DNA of 64,000 nt from Paenibacillus sp. J31TS4 (GCF_018403265.1 NZ_BOSI01000008.1:33102-97101), one strand, 5' to 3'. Numbered from the stretch's first letter, positions 16,142 to 25,306 are shown. Notes: generated from the sequence alone by a model not told the origin. Numbers and translations: made by a program.

Positions 16142-17023
16142 ATGGAACTGCTGCAGTTGCGATATTTTGTAACGGTAGCCCGGCTGGAGCACATGACGAA
16201 AGCAGCGCAGGAGCTAGTAATCGCGCAGCCTGCGCTAAGCAAGACGATTTCAAGGCTGGAGGAAGACGTAGGGATTCCGTTGTTTGATCGGCGCGGTGGG
16301 CGGTTTCGACTGAATACGTTCGGCAAGGCGTTTTTGGACAAAGTCGAGAAGGCGCTCTCTCTGTTGGAAGAAGGAAGGAAAGAAGTGTCCGAGCTTGCGG
16401 GACTCGATCAAGGGAGCATCCACCTCGCGACTTCGACGCTTGACCGATTAACGGATCCACTGGGTGAATTTCTGGCGCTTCATCCCGAAGTTAACTTCCG
16501 GATTACGCAGGCTTCGATGGAAGAAATGACGCATTTGGTGGAGGCTGGCGAGGTCGACATGTGCTTTACGCCGATGCCGATCGATCGGCCCGACATTAGC
16601 GGAGTTTCCGTCTTGAAGGAAGCTATCTATTTAGCTGTTCCCCAAGGACATCGATTTGCCGGGAGAAAGAGCATCCGCTTGAACGAGCTGGCGGGGGACC
16701 CGTTTATCGGGTATAAGGAGGGATTTCCTTTTCAGAAAATGAACGACTTGTTATTTCAAGAAGCCGGGATAACTCCAAACTTCGTCTGCCGGGTCGACGA
16801 GCCTGCCAGCATTGCAAGTCTTGTCCGTGCCGGCCTGGGCGTTGCCCTTGTAGGAAATTGCGGCGGCCCGAACTCCCCGCTTAGCTTGCTGCATATCGAA
16901 TTCCCCGTATGCCAGCGCAATTTCCAAATCGTATGGCACGAGAAACGGTACCTATCCCTTGCTGCACGCAAGTTTCGCGACTTTCTCATCGGATACTTTG
17001 CTGAAGCAGCGGAAGCGGGTTGA
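16142..17023 (+). CDS. LysR family transcriptional regulator
   Basis: DNA-binding regulator of 293 aa. The N-terminal winged helix-turn-helix is MELLQLRYFVTVARLEHMTKAAQ with QPALSKTISRLEEDVGIPLFDR, then a linker helix and a periplasmic-binding-like effector domain (from about residue 90: GSIHLATSTLDRLTDPLGEFLALHPEV). The ATG at 16142 has GGAAGGGG 8 nt upstream; the open frame extends further left but into the promoter. Divergent orientation to the two reductase genes is the standard layout for a LysR target. The ligand is unknown. Confidence 0.92.
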   Translation: MELLQLRYFVTVARLEHMTKAAQELVIAQPALSKTISRLEEDVGIPLFDRRGGRFRLNTFGKAFLDKVEKALSLLEEGRKEVSELAGLDQGSIHLATSTLDRLTDPLGEFLALHPEVNFRITQASMEEMTHLVEAGEVDMCFTPMPIDRPDISGVSVLKEAIYLAVPQGHRFAGRKSIRLNELAGDPFIGYKEGFPFQKMNDLLFQEAGITPNFVCRVDEPASIASLVRAGLGVALVGNCGGPNSPLSLLHIEFPVCQRNFQIVWHEKRYLSLAARKFRDFLIGYFAEAAEAG

Positions 17024-17161
17024 AATGAGATGCGGGGGTGCCAGCTAGGAGTACGGCAGTGTCCAGACATGCAACCGTTTCGGGTGAGAGGCTTAACAAT
17101 GGTATAAGTCACAAACACCACTCCTCGCATTGTTATTCCTTTGATGTCTTTTTCTCGCCAT

Positions 17162-17235
17162 AAAAATGCACCCCCTAGAATCCATTGGTTAAACCGAGTG
17201 GTTTTTCCAATATCCATTCTAAGGGGTGCATTTCA
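17162..17235 (-). terminator. Long hairpin ending the opp operon, MITE-like
   Basis: AAATGCACCCC-x-TAGAAT-CCATTGG (left) mirrors CCAATATCCATTCTAAGGGGTGCATTT (right, partly shown) with an 18-nt loop. On the minus strand it is followed by ATTTTTAT, so it can act as terminator of the opp operon, whose stop is 30 bp away. The 64-bp core starts with TG and ends with CA, as some transposon ends do. Confidence 0.6.
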
Positions 17236-17265
17236 TTTCCGCCGAGTATCAGGCGTTTCTTGGTT

Positions 17266-18141
17266 TTACTTGGAGTCGAAAGCGTTGCGCAGGCCGTCCC
17301 CAATGAAGTTGAAGCACATGATCGTCAGGAAGATCATGAAACCAGGGATGAACGGTACCCACGGAGCCTTGGTCATAATCGTCAAGCTTTGGGCGCTTTG
17401 CAGCAGGTTGCCCCAGCTCGCCTGCGGCGGCTGAATGCCGAGACCGAGGAAGCTGAGCGAGGATTCGGTTAGAATCATCGAACCCATCTGCAGCGTAGCC
17501 GAGATGATGACCGGCGCGATCGCGTTCGGCAGAATATGCCGGAAGATGATCCGGAAGTCGGACATGCCGATCGTCCGTGCCGCGTCTACGAACTCCCTGT
17601 TTTTGAGGGAGAGAATCTGGCCGCGGAGCAGCCTTGATTTGCCCATCCAGCCGAACAAGACGAACACCACGATGATGTTGAACAAATTCGGCCTGAGCAG
17701 TGTAACGACAGTGATCAGCAGGAAGAACTGCGGGAACGCAAGCATGATGTCGACGAACCGCATCAGGATGCTGTCGGTCTTACCGCCGTAATACCCCGCC
17801 AGAGAACCAACCGTGATCCCGATCAACAGGTTAAAGATAACCGAGAAAATCGCAACCGCCAGCGATACGCGGGCCCCGTACATGACGCGGGTCAGAAGAT
17901 CCCGGCCAAGGTCGTCTGTGCCGAACCAGTGGTCCGCGCTCGGCGGCTTCAGCTTGTTCAGCAGATCCTGCTCGGCCGGATCGTGCGGAGCGATCCACGG
18001 AGCCAGGACAGCTACGAGGACCAGACCGATCAGGATAAACATGCTGATGAAGGCCATGCGATTCGCCTTGAACCGTTCCCATGCCCGGTTCTTCGGCTTG
18101 CGAGCAACGGTGTTGTTATTTGGAGAAACTGCTACATTCAT
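17266..18141 (-). CDS. oppC: Oligopeptide ABC transporter permease (OppC/DppC family)
   Basis: Second membrane subunit of a peptide importer, 291 aa. After a basic N-terminal tail (KPKNRAWERFKANR) there are six hydrophobic segments. The OppC signature DHWFGTDDLGRDLLTRVMYGARVSL is present in part form, and the EAA loop that contacts the ATPases reads EFVDAARTIGMSDFRIIFRHILPNAI. The C-terminus, MCFNFIGDGLRNAFDSK, is typical. It follows oppB by 3 bp and is the last gene of the operon oppD-F-A-B-C. Confidence 0.93.
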   Translation of the reverse strand: MNVAVSPNNNTVARKPKNRAWERFKANRMAFISMFILIGLVLVAVLAPWIAPHDPAEQDLLNKLKPPSADHWFGTDDLGRDLLTRVMYGARVSLAVAIFSVIFNLLIGITVGSLAGYYGGKTDSILMRFVDIMLAFPQFFLLITVVTLLRPNLFNIIVVFVLFGWMGKSRLLRGQILSLKNREFVDAARTIGMSDFRIIFRHILPNAIAPVIISATLQMGSMILTESSLSFLGLGIQPPQASWGNLLQSAQSLTIMTKAPWVPFIPGFMIFLTIMCFNFIGDGLRNAFDSK

Positions 18142-18144
18142 CGG

Positions 18145-19116
18145 TTAGCCCCTCACTTCTTGTTTACTGAGGTTAACCCGCGGATCAAGTGCGGCATATG
18201 CCACATCCGCCAGGATGCTGCCGAGAACGGTCAGAAAGGCACCTACCGTAACAATCGCGAACAGTACAGGATAATCCCGCTGGAACGCTCCTTCGATGAA
18301 CAAACGCCCCATACCCGGGATACTGTATACCTGTTCCAGAATGGCCGCCCCAGCGAAAAATCCGGGAAGCGCCAGACCGAACAGAGTAGCCAGTGGAATG
18401 AGAGCGTTGCGGAAGCCGTGGCGGAACAGAATACTGTTCCCCGGAAGACCTTTGGCTTTCGCCGTTCTCATGTAATCCTGGTTAATGACCTCAAGCATAC
18501 TTGATCTAACATACCGGATCCAGATCGCCACTTCGCCGGCTGCCATCGTCAAGACGGGAAGCGTCAAGTGCTTAATCCGATCGATGAGGCTGAAATCGGC
18601 GTTCACGGTCTGGAGACCGCCCGAGGGCAGCCATCCGAGTTTCACCGCGAACAGGATGATCAGCATGAGACCGAGCCAGAAGCCCGGAATCGAGATGCCG
18701 ACGAACGTAAATCCGGATACGATCTGATCCAGCCGGGAATGCGCCCGGACGGCGCAAAGGATGCCCAGCGGAATCGCAATCAATAGCGATAGCAAAAAGC
18801 TAGTCACTGTGAGAAGCAGCGTGTTGGGCAGCCGCTCCAGGATCAGGTCGGCAACCGGTTGATTCTTCAGAAGCGATACCCCGAGGTCTCCCCGCACCAG
18901 GCCGCTGACCCAGTCCCAATATTGCACATAAAGCGGTTTATCCAGCCCGTAAGCCTTGATCATGTTGTCTTTGTCTACCTGTTTGATCGTAGGATCTTCG
19001 GTAAACTGCGAAAGCGGGCTTCCCGGGGCCATATGGATGATCGCAAAGGAGATAATCGTGATGCCGATCAATATCGGGATGGCGTTCAGCAAACGCCTAA
19101 GTGTATAGAGAGCCAC
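18145..19116 (-). CDS. oppB: Oligopeptide ABC transporter permease (OppB/DppB family)
   Basis: First membrane subunit of the peptide importer, 323 aa with six membrane segments. N-terminal LRRLLNAIPILIGITIISFAIIH with MAPGSPLSQF is the family hallmark, and the EAA loop is DYMRTAKAKGLPGNSILFRHGFRNALIPL, given here only as a landmark split at its ends. The C-terminal ALDPRVNLSKQEVRG is usual. It starts 16 bp after oppA and ends 3 bp before oppC, so translation is tightly coupled. Confidence 0.93.
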   Translation of the reverse strand: MALYTLRRLLNAIPILIGITIISFAIIHMAPGSPLSQFTEDPTIKQVDKDNMIKAYGLDKPLYVQYWDWVSGLVRGDLGVSLLKNQPVADLILERLPNTLLLTVTSFLLSLLIAIPLGILCAVRAHSRLDQIVSGFTFVGISIPGFWLGLMLIILFAVKLGWLPSGGLQTVNADFSLIDRIKHLTLPVLTMAAGEVAIWIRYVRSSMLEVINQDYMRTAKAKGLPGNSILFRHGFRNALIPLATLFGLALPGFFAGAAILEQVYSIPGMGRLFIEGAFQRDYPVLFAIVTVGAFLTVLGSILADVAYAALDPRVNLSKQEVRG

Positions 19117-19132
19117 CCGCCGTCACCTCTTT

Positions 19133-20794
19133 CTATTTCGTGAAGTACCATTTTTGAACTTCCTTCAGGCTGTCCCGCTGCGGGTTGAAGCCTTCCAGGT
19201 TGCTCGGATATGCCATAACGACAGTCGGCGAGTAGAGGAACGTGTACGGCTGGTCTTCGGCGATCAGCGCGTCAACTTTGTTCAAAATCTCTTTCCGCTT
19301 TGCCTTGTCGAACGTCGACAGGTCCTCGTCGATCAGCTTGTCTACTTCCGGGTTCTTATAGGAAACGGTGTTCAGACCAGACTCGATTTCAGACGAGTGC
19401 CAGATGCCGTGCGGGTTCGGGTCGCCCGAGATCGACCAAGCATAGTAGATCGATACGAAGTCTTTCTTCTGGAAGTTCTTCGTGAAGGCAGAGCTTTCTA
19501 CAACGCGCGGAATTACGTTGATGCCGACTTTCTTCAGCTGCTGTTGGATAACAGTAACGGCCTTTTCACGAACCTTGTTGCCTTGGTTAACCTGCATTTC
19601 GAATTCGAATTTCTTGCCGTCCTTGTCGAGGACGCCGTCTCCGTCGGTATCTTTCCAACCGGCTTCGGCCAGCATTTGCTTCGCCTTCGCTTCGTTGTAA
19701 TCGAACTTCGGCACGTTGTCCGTGAACGTCCAGTAGGAAGGAGCGGTTTGGCTGTTTACGACCTTACCCATACCTTCGGCTACGCCGTCTACGAGACCTT
19801 TGCGGTCGATAGCGGTCGTCAGCGCTTGGCGAACCTTCTTGTCCTGGAACAGCGGGTTGGTCAGGTTCCAGCCTACGAACGAGTAGGAAGTGGACGGAAT
19901 GTCCTTCTGGAGCTTGATCTTGCCGGAAGTCTTCGCGAACTGCTCGATTGCGGCCAGGTTGTCGGCCGGAACGGAGACCACGTTGATTTCCCCGGTTTGC
20001 AGCTGAGCCATCATGGCGTTGGCATCCGGAACGATCTTCGCGGTTACTTTCTCAATCGCCGGCTTGCCGCCGTAGTAGTTATCGTTGCGCGTGAACGTCA
20101 GGTACTGGCTGGCTTTCCACTCAGTCAGCTTGTACGGGCCGGAACCGATCGGCTTCTTGAAGAATTCCGACTTGTCCATATCCTTGATCGCTACATCTTT
20201 GAGGATGTGCTGCGGCAGGATGTTGTAGATCATCATATCGATATAGCCGGCATGCGGCTCCTTGAACGTGATTTTGACGGTCGAAGCGTCCACTTTCTCG
20301 ATTTTTTCCATACGAGAGAAGGTACTCTTCCGCGGTCCAGTGTAGTCGTTATTGATCGGAATGCTGTAAGTGAAGACTACATCGTCAGCGGTAACCGGCT
20401 GGCCGTCGCTCCACTTGGCGTCGGTGCGGAGCTTAATGGTCATCGTCTTCTTGTCTTCGGAGAACGTCGGCTGGTCAACGGCCAGATCCGGAACGATCTC
20501 TTGCTTCTCGTTGAACTTGTACAGCGTGCTGAACACGAGGTCGATCACTTCAGTGGAAGTTGTCGTTGTCGCCCAGAAGCGGATGAAGCCTTGCGGATCG
20601 CCCAGGTAGGCGGTGGTGATTTCGCCGCCGTCTACTTTCTCCTTCTTCGGTGCTGCGGAAGCGGAAGCTCCCGGAGAAGCGGACGAACCGGCTGCGCCGT
20701 TGTTGTCGGACGAACAAGCGGACAGAACGACAGCCGAACTCATCATCGTGACGAGCGCAACAGATGCAAACTTACCAAACGGCTTACTCAACAT
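19133..20794 (-). CDS. oppA: Peptide ABC transporter substrate-binding lipoprotein (OppA family)
   Basis: Extracellular lipid-anchored peptide receptor of 553 aa (SBP family 5). The start MLSKPFGK (20794) lies 11 nt after GAGGGG. A signal peptide ends in the lipobox VLSAC, followed by a Ser/Ala/Pro linker and KVDGGEITTAYLG. Family landmarks are ADDVVFTY, GSGPYKLTEW, VRQALTTAIDRKGLV and FVSIYYAWSISGDPNPHGIWHS. It lies between the ATPase gene oppF and the permeases. The ligand is probably an oligopeptide; specificity cannot be read from sequence. Confidence 0.93.
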   Translation of the reverse strand: MLSKPFGKFASVALVTMMSSAVVLSACSSDNNGAAGSSASPGASASAAPKKEKVDGGEITTAYLGDPQGFIRFWATTTTSTEVIDLVFSTLYKFNEKQEIVPDLAVDQPTFSEDKKTMTIKLRTDAKWSDGQPVTADDVVFTYSIPINNDYTGPRKSTFSRMEKIEKVDASTVKITFKEPHAGYIDMMIYNILPQHILKDVAIKDMDKSEFFKKPIGSGPYKLTEWKASQYLTFTRNDNYYGGKPAIEKVTAKIVPDANAMMAQLQTGEINVVSVPADNLAAIEQFAKTSGKIKLQKDIPSTSYSFVGWNLTNPLFQDKKVRQALTTAIDRKGLVDGVAEGMGKVVNSQTAPSYWTFTDNVPKFDYNEAKAKQMLAEAGWKDTDGDGVLDKDGKKFEFEMQVNQGNKVREKAVTVIQQQLKKVGINVIPRVVESSAFTKNFQKKDFVSIYYAWSISGDPNPHGIWHSSEIESGLNTVSYKNPEVDKLIDEDLSTFDKAKRKEILNKVDALIAEDQPYTFLYSPTVVMAYPSNLEGFNPQRDSLKEVQKWYFTK

Positions 20795-20830
20795 ATTACT
20801 GTTTTCCCCTCTCATTTCTAATTCGGTGGT

Positions 20831-21790
20831 CTATATGAAATGGCACGAGGCGGAATGCCCCGGCTCCACTTCCCGGAAAGCAGGCCGTTCGGTGCGGCAC
20901 CGGTCGACGGCGTGAGGACAACGAGGATGAAACGGACAGCCGGACGGCGGATTGGCAGCGTTCGGCACTTCCCCGCGCAGCATGATCCGCTCCCGCTTGC
21001 CGTCTACGTCCGGTTCCGGAACGGAGGACAGCAGCGCTTGCGTGTAAGGATGCAGCGGGTTGTTGAACAGCTGGTCCTTGGTGCCGGTCTCGACGACGCG
21101 GCCGAGGTACATGACGGCCACGCGGTCCGAAATATGCCGGACGACGCTCAGGTTGTGAGAGATAAAGAGATACGAGACGTTCGTCTTCTGCTGGAGATCA
21201 CCAAGCAGGTTGACGATCTGAGCCTGGATCGAAACGTCCAGAGCCGATACCGGCTCGTCCGCGACAATGAGCTTCGGATCGAGCGAGATGGCGCGGGCGA
21301 TGGCGATCCGCTGACGCTGGCCGCCCGAAAATTCATGCGGATACAGCGCAGTGGCCGATGCCCGGAGCCCGACGACTTCAAGGAGCTCTTCGGCTCTCTT
21401 CATCGCTTGGGCGGCACCCATCTTTTGCTGAACGATAAGCGGCTCGGCCAGCGCCTTGCCGACCGTCATCCGCGGGTTGAGAGAGGCGTACGGATCCTGA
21501 AAAACACATTGCATGTCCTTTCGGATCGGTTTCATCTGGCGCTGGCTATAGCCGGCGATATTGGTGCCCTCGAACAGAATTTCGCCTTCCGTCGAGTCCA
21601 TCAGGCGGAGAGCCAGCCGGCCGACAGTAGACTTGCCGCATCCGGATTCTCCGACGATGCTGAGCGTCTCCCCCGGATACACGGCCAGGTCTACGCCGTC
21701 CACCGCTTTAACGGCGCCTTTCTTGTTGAAGCGCCCGCCAATGGGAAAATGTTTTTTGAGTCCTTTGATTTCAAGAAGCGGAGCGGTCAA
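20831..21790 (-). CDS. oppF: Oligopeptide ABC transporter ATP-binding protein (OppF family)
   Basis: ATPase subunit of the peptide importer, 320 aa. I place the start at a TTG (21790, TAPLLEIKGLKKHFPI) because GGAGG lies 9 nt upstream; the 26-codon extension to an ATG runs into the intergenic repeat. Walker [11 protein letters not shown]-loop VFQDPYASLNP, signature FSGGQRQRIAIARA and Walker B LIVADEPVSALD are intact. The C-terminal oligopeptide domain has the Cys pattern GCPFHPRCPHAVDRC, which in relatives can hold an iron-sulphur cluster. It is separated from oppD by about 230 bp carrying tandem repeats. Confidence 0.93.
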   Translation of the reverse strand: MTAPLLEIKGLKKHFPIGGRFNKKGAVKAVDGVDLAVYPGETLSIVGESGCGKSTVGRLALRLMDSTEGEILFEGTNIAGYSQRQMKPIRKDMQCVFQDPYASLNPRMTVGKALAEPLIVQQKMGAAQAMKRAEELLEVVGLRASATALYPHEFSGGQRQRIAIARAISLDPKLIVADEPVSALDVSIQAQIVNLLGDLQQKTNVSYLFISHNLSVVRHISDRVAVMYLGRVVETGTKDQLFNNPLHPYTQALLSSVPEPDVDGKRERIMLRGEVPNAANPPSGCPFHPRCPHAVDRCRTERPAFREVEPGHSASCHFI

Positions 21791-21807
21791 GGTTTGGTTC
21801 CTCCTAA

Positions 21808-21921
21808 GAGTTTTTGCGCTAGCAAAAACTAGCTTCGTAAGCTTAGTCCTGAGTTTTTGCGCTAGCAAAAACTAGCTTCGTAAGCTGTTCGCGTGCCGGG
21901 CAAAAACCGACTTCGTAAGCG
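21808..21921. repeat. Tandem hairpin repeats inside the opp operon
   Basis: A 36-bp unit containing the dyad AGTTTTTGC-gcta-GCAAAAACT followed by AGCTTCGTAAGCT occurs twice with a 43-bp period (21808-21843 and 21851-21886). A third, degenerate copy (GCAAAAACcgaCTTCGTAAGC) is at 21901-21920. They fill the gap between oppD and oppF. Confidence 0.88.
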
Positions 21922-22017
21922 TTGATTGTGGGTATAAGCCGGGGATCATGGAACGAACCGGCTTGTCACGGTCTAGGTTGTCTGAAGCGACAAAGGCGGC
22001 TTGACCGCCTCCGTCCG

Positions 22018-22980
22018 TCAGGCCAGATGGCAGCGGACGCGGTGGCCGGGGACGACTTCGCGGAGCTGCGGAGCCTCGGCGCGGCATACGGCTTCGGCCA
22101 GCGGACAGCGGTCGGCGAACCGGCAGCCCGGCGGATACATGCCAGCGGGAGGAACGGAGCCAGCGATCGGAATCAGCTTCTCGATATCCCCTTTCATGCG
22201 GGGAGTCGAGTTGAGCAGGCCTTTCGTGTACGGGTGCATTGGCTTTTGGAACAACGAACGTACATCGGTTGTCTCCACGATTTGTCCCGCGTACATGACG
22301 ATAACGCGTGTAGCCATTTCGGCGACAACGCCCAGGTCATGGGTAATGAACAAGACAGACATGTCCGATTCCTTCAGCAGCTCGCGGATCAGGTCAAGCA
22401 CCTGAGCCTGGATCGTCACGTCGAGAGCCGTCGTCGGCTCGTCCGCGATCAGGAGATCCGGACGGCAGGACATCGCCATAGCGAGCATAACCCGCTGCCG
22501 CATTCCACCGGATAGCCGGTGTGGGAATTCTCTGCGGATCCGGGCCGGTTCCGGGAAGCCGACGCGTTTCAGCCATTCATCGGCTCTTGTATCCGCTTCC
22601 ACCTTAGATACCCCAAGATGCCGAATAATCGACTCGGTTAACTGCATGCCTATCGTAAGAACGGGATTGAGCGATGTCATCGGCTCTTGGAAGATCATCG
22701 AGATATGCCGGCCGCGAAGCTTGGCCATCTCTTTATTCTTCATCCCTACCAAGTTGCGGCCACGATAACGGACTTCGCCTTCCGCGATCTCCGCGGATCT
22801 CGGCAGCAGCTGCATGATCGACAGAGACGTCATGCTTTTGCCGCATCCGGACTCGCCTACCAGCGCCACTACTTCATTAGGGCCGATTTCAAAATCAATG
22901 CCGTCTACGACGGTCAGCTCTTTATGTTTGTCCTTGAACACGGTTCGGAGTGACTTAACTTCTAGGATTGCTTCGGGCAA
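22018..22980 (-). CDS. oppD: Oligopeptide ABC transporter ATP-binding protein (OppD family)
   Basis: Partner ATPase to OppF. Preferred start is the TTG at 22980 (PEAILEVKSLRTVF) behind AAGGTGA; a GTG 9 bp earlier is an alternative. Length is then about 320 aa. Walker [11 protein letters not shown]-loop [11 protein letters not shown], signature [14 protein letters not shown] and Walker [13 protein letters not shown] are present. The C-terminal Cys motif is PGCRFADRCPLAEAVC. It is the first gene of the operon oppD-F-A-B-C and follows an AT-rich upstream region. Confidence 0.92.
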   Translation of the reverse strand: MPEAILEVKSLRTVFKDKHKELTVVDGIDFEIGPNEVVALVGESGCGKSMTSLSIMQLLPRSAEIAEGEVRYRGRNLVGMKNKEMAKLRGRHISMIFQEPMTSLNPVLTIGMQLTESIIRHLGVSKVEADTRADEWLKRVGFPEPARIRREFPHRLSGGMRQRVMLAMAMSCRPDLLIADEPTTALDVTIQAQVLDLIRELLKESDMSVLFITHDLGVVAEMATRVIVMYAGQIVETTDVRSLFQKPMHPYTKGLLNSTPRMKGDIEKLIPIAGSVPPAGMYPPGCRFADRCPLAEAVCRAEAPQLREVVPGHRVRCHLA

Positions 22981-22989
22981 ACGGCTCAC

Positions 22990-23280
22990 CTTCGCTTCAT
23001 TACTGTTAAAATTTTTGAAGAATAGCGTTATTTTACGGGTAAATAATGATAATGTCAGCAAAAATATTACAAAATTTTAATAAATTATTTTTATCAGTTT
23101 ACTGGTTTAAAAGATTGCATCATCCGCGCGGGAAAGCCTTAATAGAGAAAACCTAACATGGAATGATAATCCTGTGATAGAAAAAAAGTGAGAATTATCA
23201 AAGAAAAACGAAAATAAGAACGATGAGTAACCGTTCCTATCTCCGTAGAATATTGTGGATTTTGTTGACGGTTTCTTCTA
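22990..23280. other. AT-rich region upstream of the opp operon
   Basis: About 290 bp, much richer in A and T than the rest of the window (especially 23000-23240). It must hold the opp promoter on the minus strand, but several -10-like boxes compete and I cannot choose one. It also bounds the 3' end of the luciferase-like gene at 23281. No gene seen. Confidence 0.5.
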
Positions 23281-24219
23281 TTAAAGAATGGCCTCTCCCA
23301 GAAGCTCGTAGGAGCGCAGCCGTTTGGCATAGTCCTGGATCGCTGTCACGACCATCCATTCGTCCGTGCCATACTCCTCCCCGAGTCGCAGCAGGCGCTC
23401 CCGGATCTGCGCCGCGGTGCCGGCCAGCAGCCGGTCCCGCAAGGGCGGCTCCTCTGCCGCGGAAGGCTGCCGATCCGCGTCCGGCGGCCCCGTCCGCCCC
23501 GCCACGCCGGCCGCTAGCCGCAGCGCCTCCTCCTCCGTCTCCGCGCAGACGACGCCGACAGCTACGATCGTCTCCGGCTCTCTCCGGCGCCCGGAGGGCA
23601 CGAACGCCGAGCGGTAAGCCGCCAGCACCTCCGTGCCGTCACGATCGCTCATGAACTGCCCGAACGCATAGCCGGTGCCGGTCCGGGCCGCCAGGACGGC
23701 ACTTTTGTCGTTCGTGCCGAGCAGCCATAGCTCTGGCGGCTCCGGAGGAAGCGGACGGGCCGTCACCCGGACCCCGTCCAGCCGGTATTCGTTCTCCAGC
23801 AGCGCCTGCACGTCCGCCACCAGCTCCGGCATCTTCCTTACGTTCGCAAGGAAATTGCCGCTGAGCGCCATGGTCACATGGGCCGAGCCCCCCGGCGCCC
23901 GGCCCAGTCCCAGATCGATTCGGCCAGGGTACAGGGCGGCGAGCAGATGGAAGGCTTCCGCCACCTTGATCGGCTTGTAATGCGGCAGCAGAACAGCGCC
24001 CGAGCCGAGCCGGATCCGGCTTGTCCGCGCGCCAATATGCGCGAGCAGCACCTCCGGCGCAGCGGAAGCCAAATGCTCCATGTCATGGTGCTCGGGAACC
24101 CAATACCGCGTATACCCGAGCCGTTCGGCCGTCTGTGCCAGCAAGACGGCGTTCTCCAGTGCCTCCTGCGGGTTTGCCCCCTCCAGCTGAGGGACAAGAT
24201 CCAGCACACTCAGCTTCAT
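23281..24219 (-). CDS. LLM class flavin-dependent oxidoreductase (luciferase-like monooxygenase)
   Basis: A bacterial-luciferase-fold enzyme using reduced flavin, 312 aa. The start MKLSVLDLVP (24219) sits behind two GGGAGG motifs. Typical features are YTRYWVPEHHDM, RIRLGSGAVLLPHYKPIKVAE, GRIDLGLGRAPGGS and WLLGTNDKSAVLAA, which place it in the YhbW/MsnO8-like single-component group. The substrate is unknown. It is a stand-alone gene between the AT-rich opp leader and an SDR gene. GC at third positions is high, as in neighbours. Confidence 0.9.
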   Translation of the reverse strand: MKLSVLDLVPQLEGANPQEALENAVLLAQTAERLGYTRYWVPEHHDMEHLASAAPEVLLAHIGARTSRIRLGSGAVLLPHYKPIKVAEAFHLLAALYPGRIDLGLGRAPGGSAHVTMALSGNFLANVRKMPELVADVQALLENEYRLDGVRVTARPLPPEPPELWLLGTNDKSAVLAARTGTGYAFGQFMSDRDGTEVLAAYRSAFVPSGRRREPETIVAVGVVCAETEEEALRLAAGVAGRTGPPDADRQPSAAEEPPLRDRLLAGTAAQIRERLLRLGEEYGTDEWMVVTAIQDYAKRLRSYELLGEAIL

Positions 24220-24453
24220 CCTCCCATCCTCCCGTTCCTCGTTTCTGCTCCCAGTATACCCCTCCTGGGTCCTGGAGCCAAAACGCGCCGATACTCGGAG
24301 CAACGCAAACAAGCCCCGGTCCCTAAAGAACCGTGGCTTGGCGACAGGCGCCCAGCGGCCAGTGGCGGCCTCCAAAAAATAACTAACGGACGGCCGGGCA
24401 CCAACCCCGTGTTAAACCAGGGGTACCAAGCCGCGGCCAACCGTACGACCCCG

Positions 24454-25248
24454 TCAGCCGCCCATCAGCAGAGACTCAGCGCCGTCGATATAGATCGGCG
24501 TTCCGGTAATGTGGGACGATTCGTCGGACGCGAGGAACAGCACCAAATCCCCGACCTGCCGGGCTTCGCCCGTTCCGCCGTTCAGCAGATGGTTCCCTTC
24601 CGGGAATTCAACGGGGATGTCGACCTTATCCAGCTCGGGAGCCTTCTCTGTATTGTCCCCGATGTTCGTCTTGATCGCCCCCGGGCAGATCGCGTTCACC
24701 CGGATGTTGAACTGGGCCAGCTCCAGCGACGCCATCTTCATGAACGCCACCTGGCCTGCCTTACTCGAGCTGTAGGCGCTGGCTCCGATATTCGAAAATT
24801 TCCGGTTGCCGTTGATCGAACTAGTGATGATGATGCTTCCGCCGTTTTTCTTCAAGTAGGGAACGGCGTACTTGACAGTCAGGAATGTCCCGCGCAGGTT
24901 GATGCCTAGCGTCTTGTCCCATTCCTCGACCTCGAGCGTCTCGATCGGCGCCCATGTGCCATTGATGCCGGCGTTAGCGAAGACGATGTCCAGCCGGCCC
25001 CACTTTTCGGCGGCTTGCTTAACACCATTCTCCACCATCTCCGCCTGAGAGACGTCGGTCTCTATGACCATCGCTACCCCGCCGAGGCGCTCAATCTCGG
25101 CCTTCACCTTCTCAGCCTCTTCCGGCGTCCGGTCCAGCATGCAGACCTTGGCGCCCTCTTCCGCCAGACGCAGCGCCGCCGCCTTGCCGATTCCCGATCC
25201 GCCGCCCGTGACGATGGCGACCTTGCCTTCCACCCGTTTTCCGTTCAA
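24454..25248 (-). CDS. Short-chain dehydrogenase/reductase (SDR family)
   Basis: NAD(P)-dependent oxidoreductase, 264 aa. Start TTG at 25248 (NGKRVEGKVAIVTGG) is favoured by GGAGGG 7 nt upstream; an ATG ten codons earlier lacks a site. Cofactor motif TGGGSGIG, NAG motif FANAGING, catalytic Ser in ITSSINGN and Tyr/Lys in AYSSSKAG are all present, and the C-terminus DESSHITGTPIYIDGAESLL is of the glucose-dehydrogenase-like type. Substrate unknown. It lies 58 bp after the prepilin peptidase of the Tad locus; functional linkage to the pilus is unlikely. Confidence 0.92.
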   Translation of the reverse strand: MNGKRVEGKVAIVTGGGSGIGKAAALRLAEEGAKVCMLDRTPEEAEKVKAEIERLGGVAMVIETDVSQAEMVENGVKQAAEKWGRLDIVFANAGINGTWAPIETLEVEEWDKTLGINLRGTFLTVKYAVPYLKKNGGSIIITSSINGNRKFSNIGASAYSSSKAGQVAFMKMASLELAQFNIRVNAICPGAIKTNIGDNTEKAPELDKVDIPVEFPEGNHLLNGGTGEARQVGDLVLFLASDESSHITGTPIYIDGAESLLMGG

Positions 25249-25306
25249 GCTGATCCCTCCTCTAAAGCTTATCCCCATTGTTTACACGCCCCAGCGGGAG
25301 CCTGAA

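Noticed and set aside
19154..20821. Long plus-strand open frame (555 codons) opposite oppA
   Set aside because: It is the antisense shadow of oppA, with improbable composition and no ribosome site.
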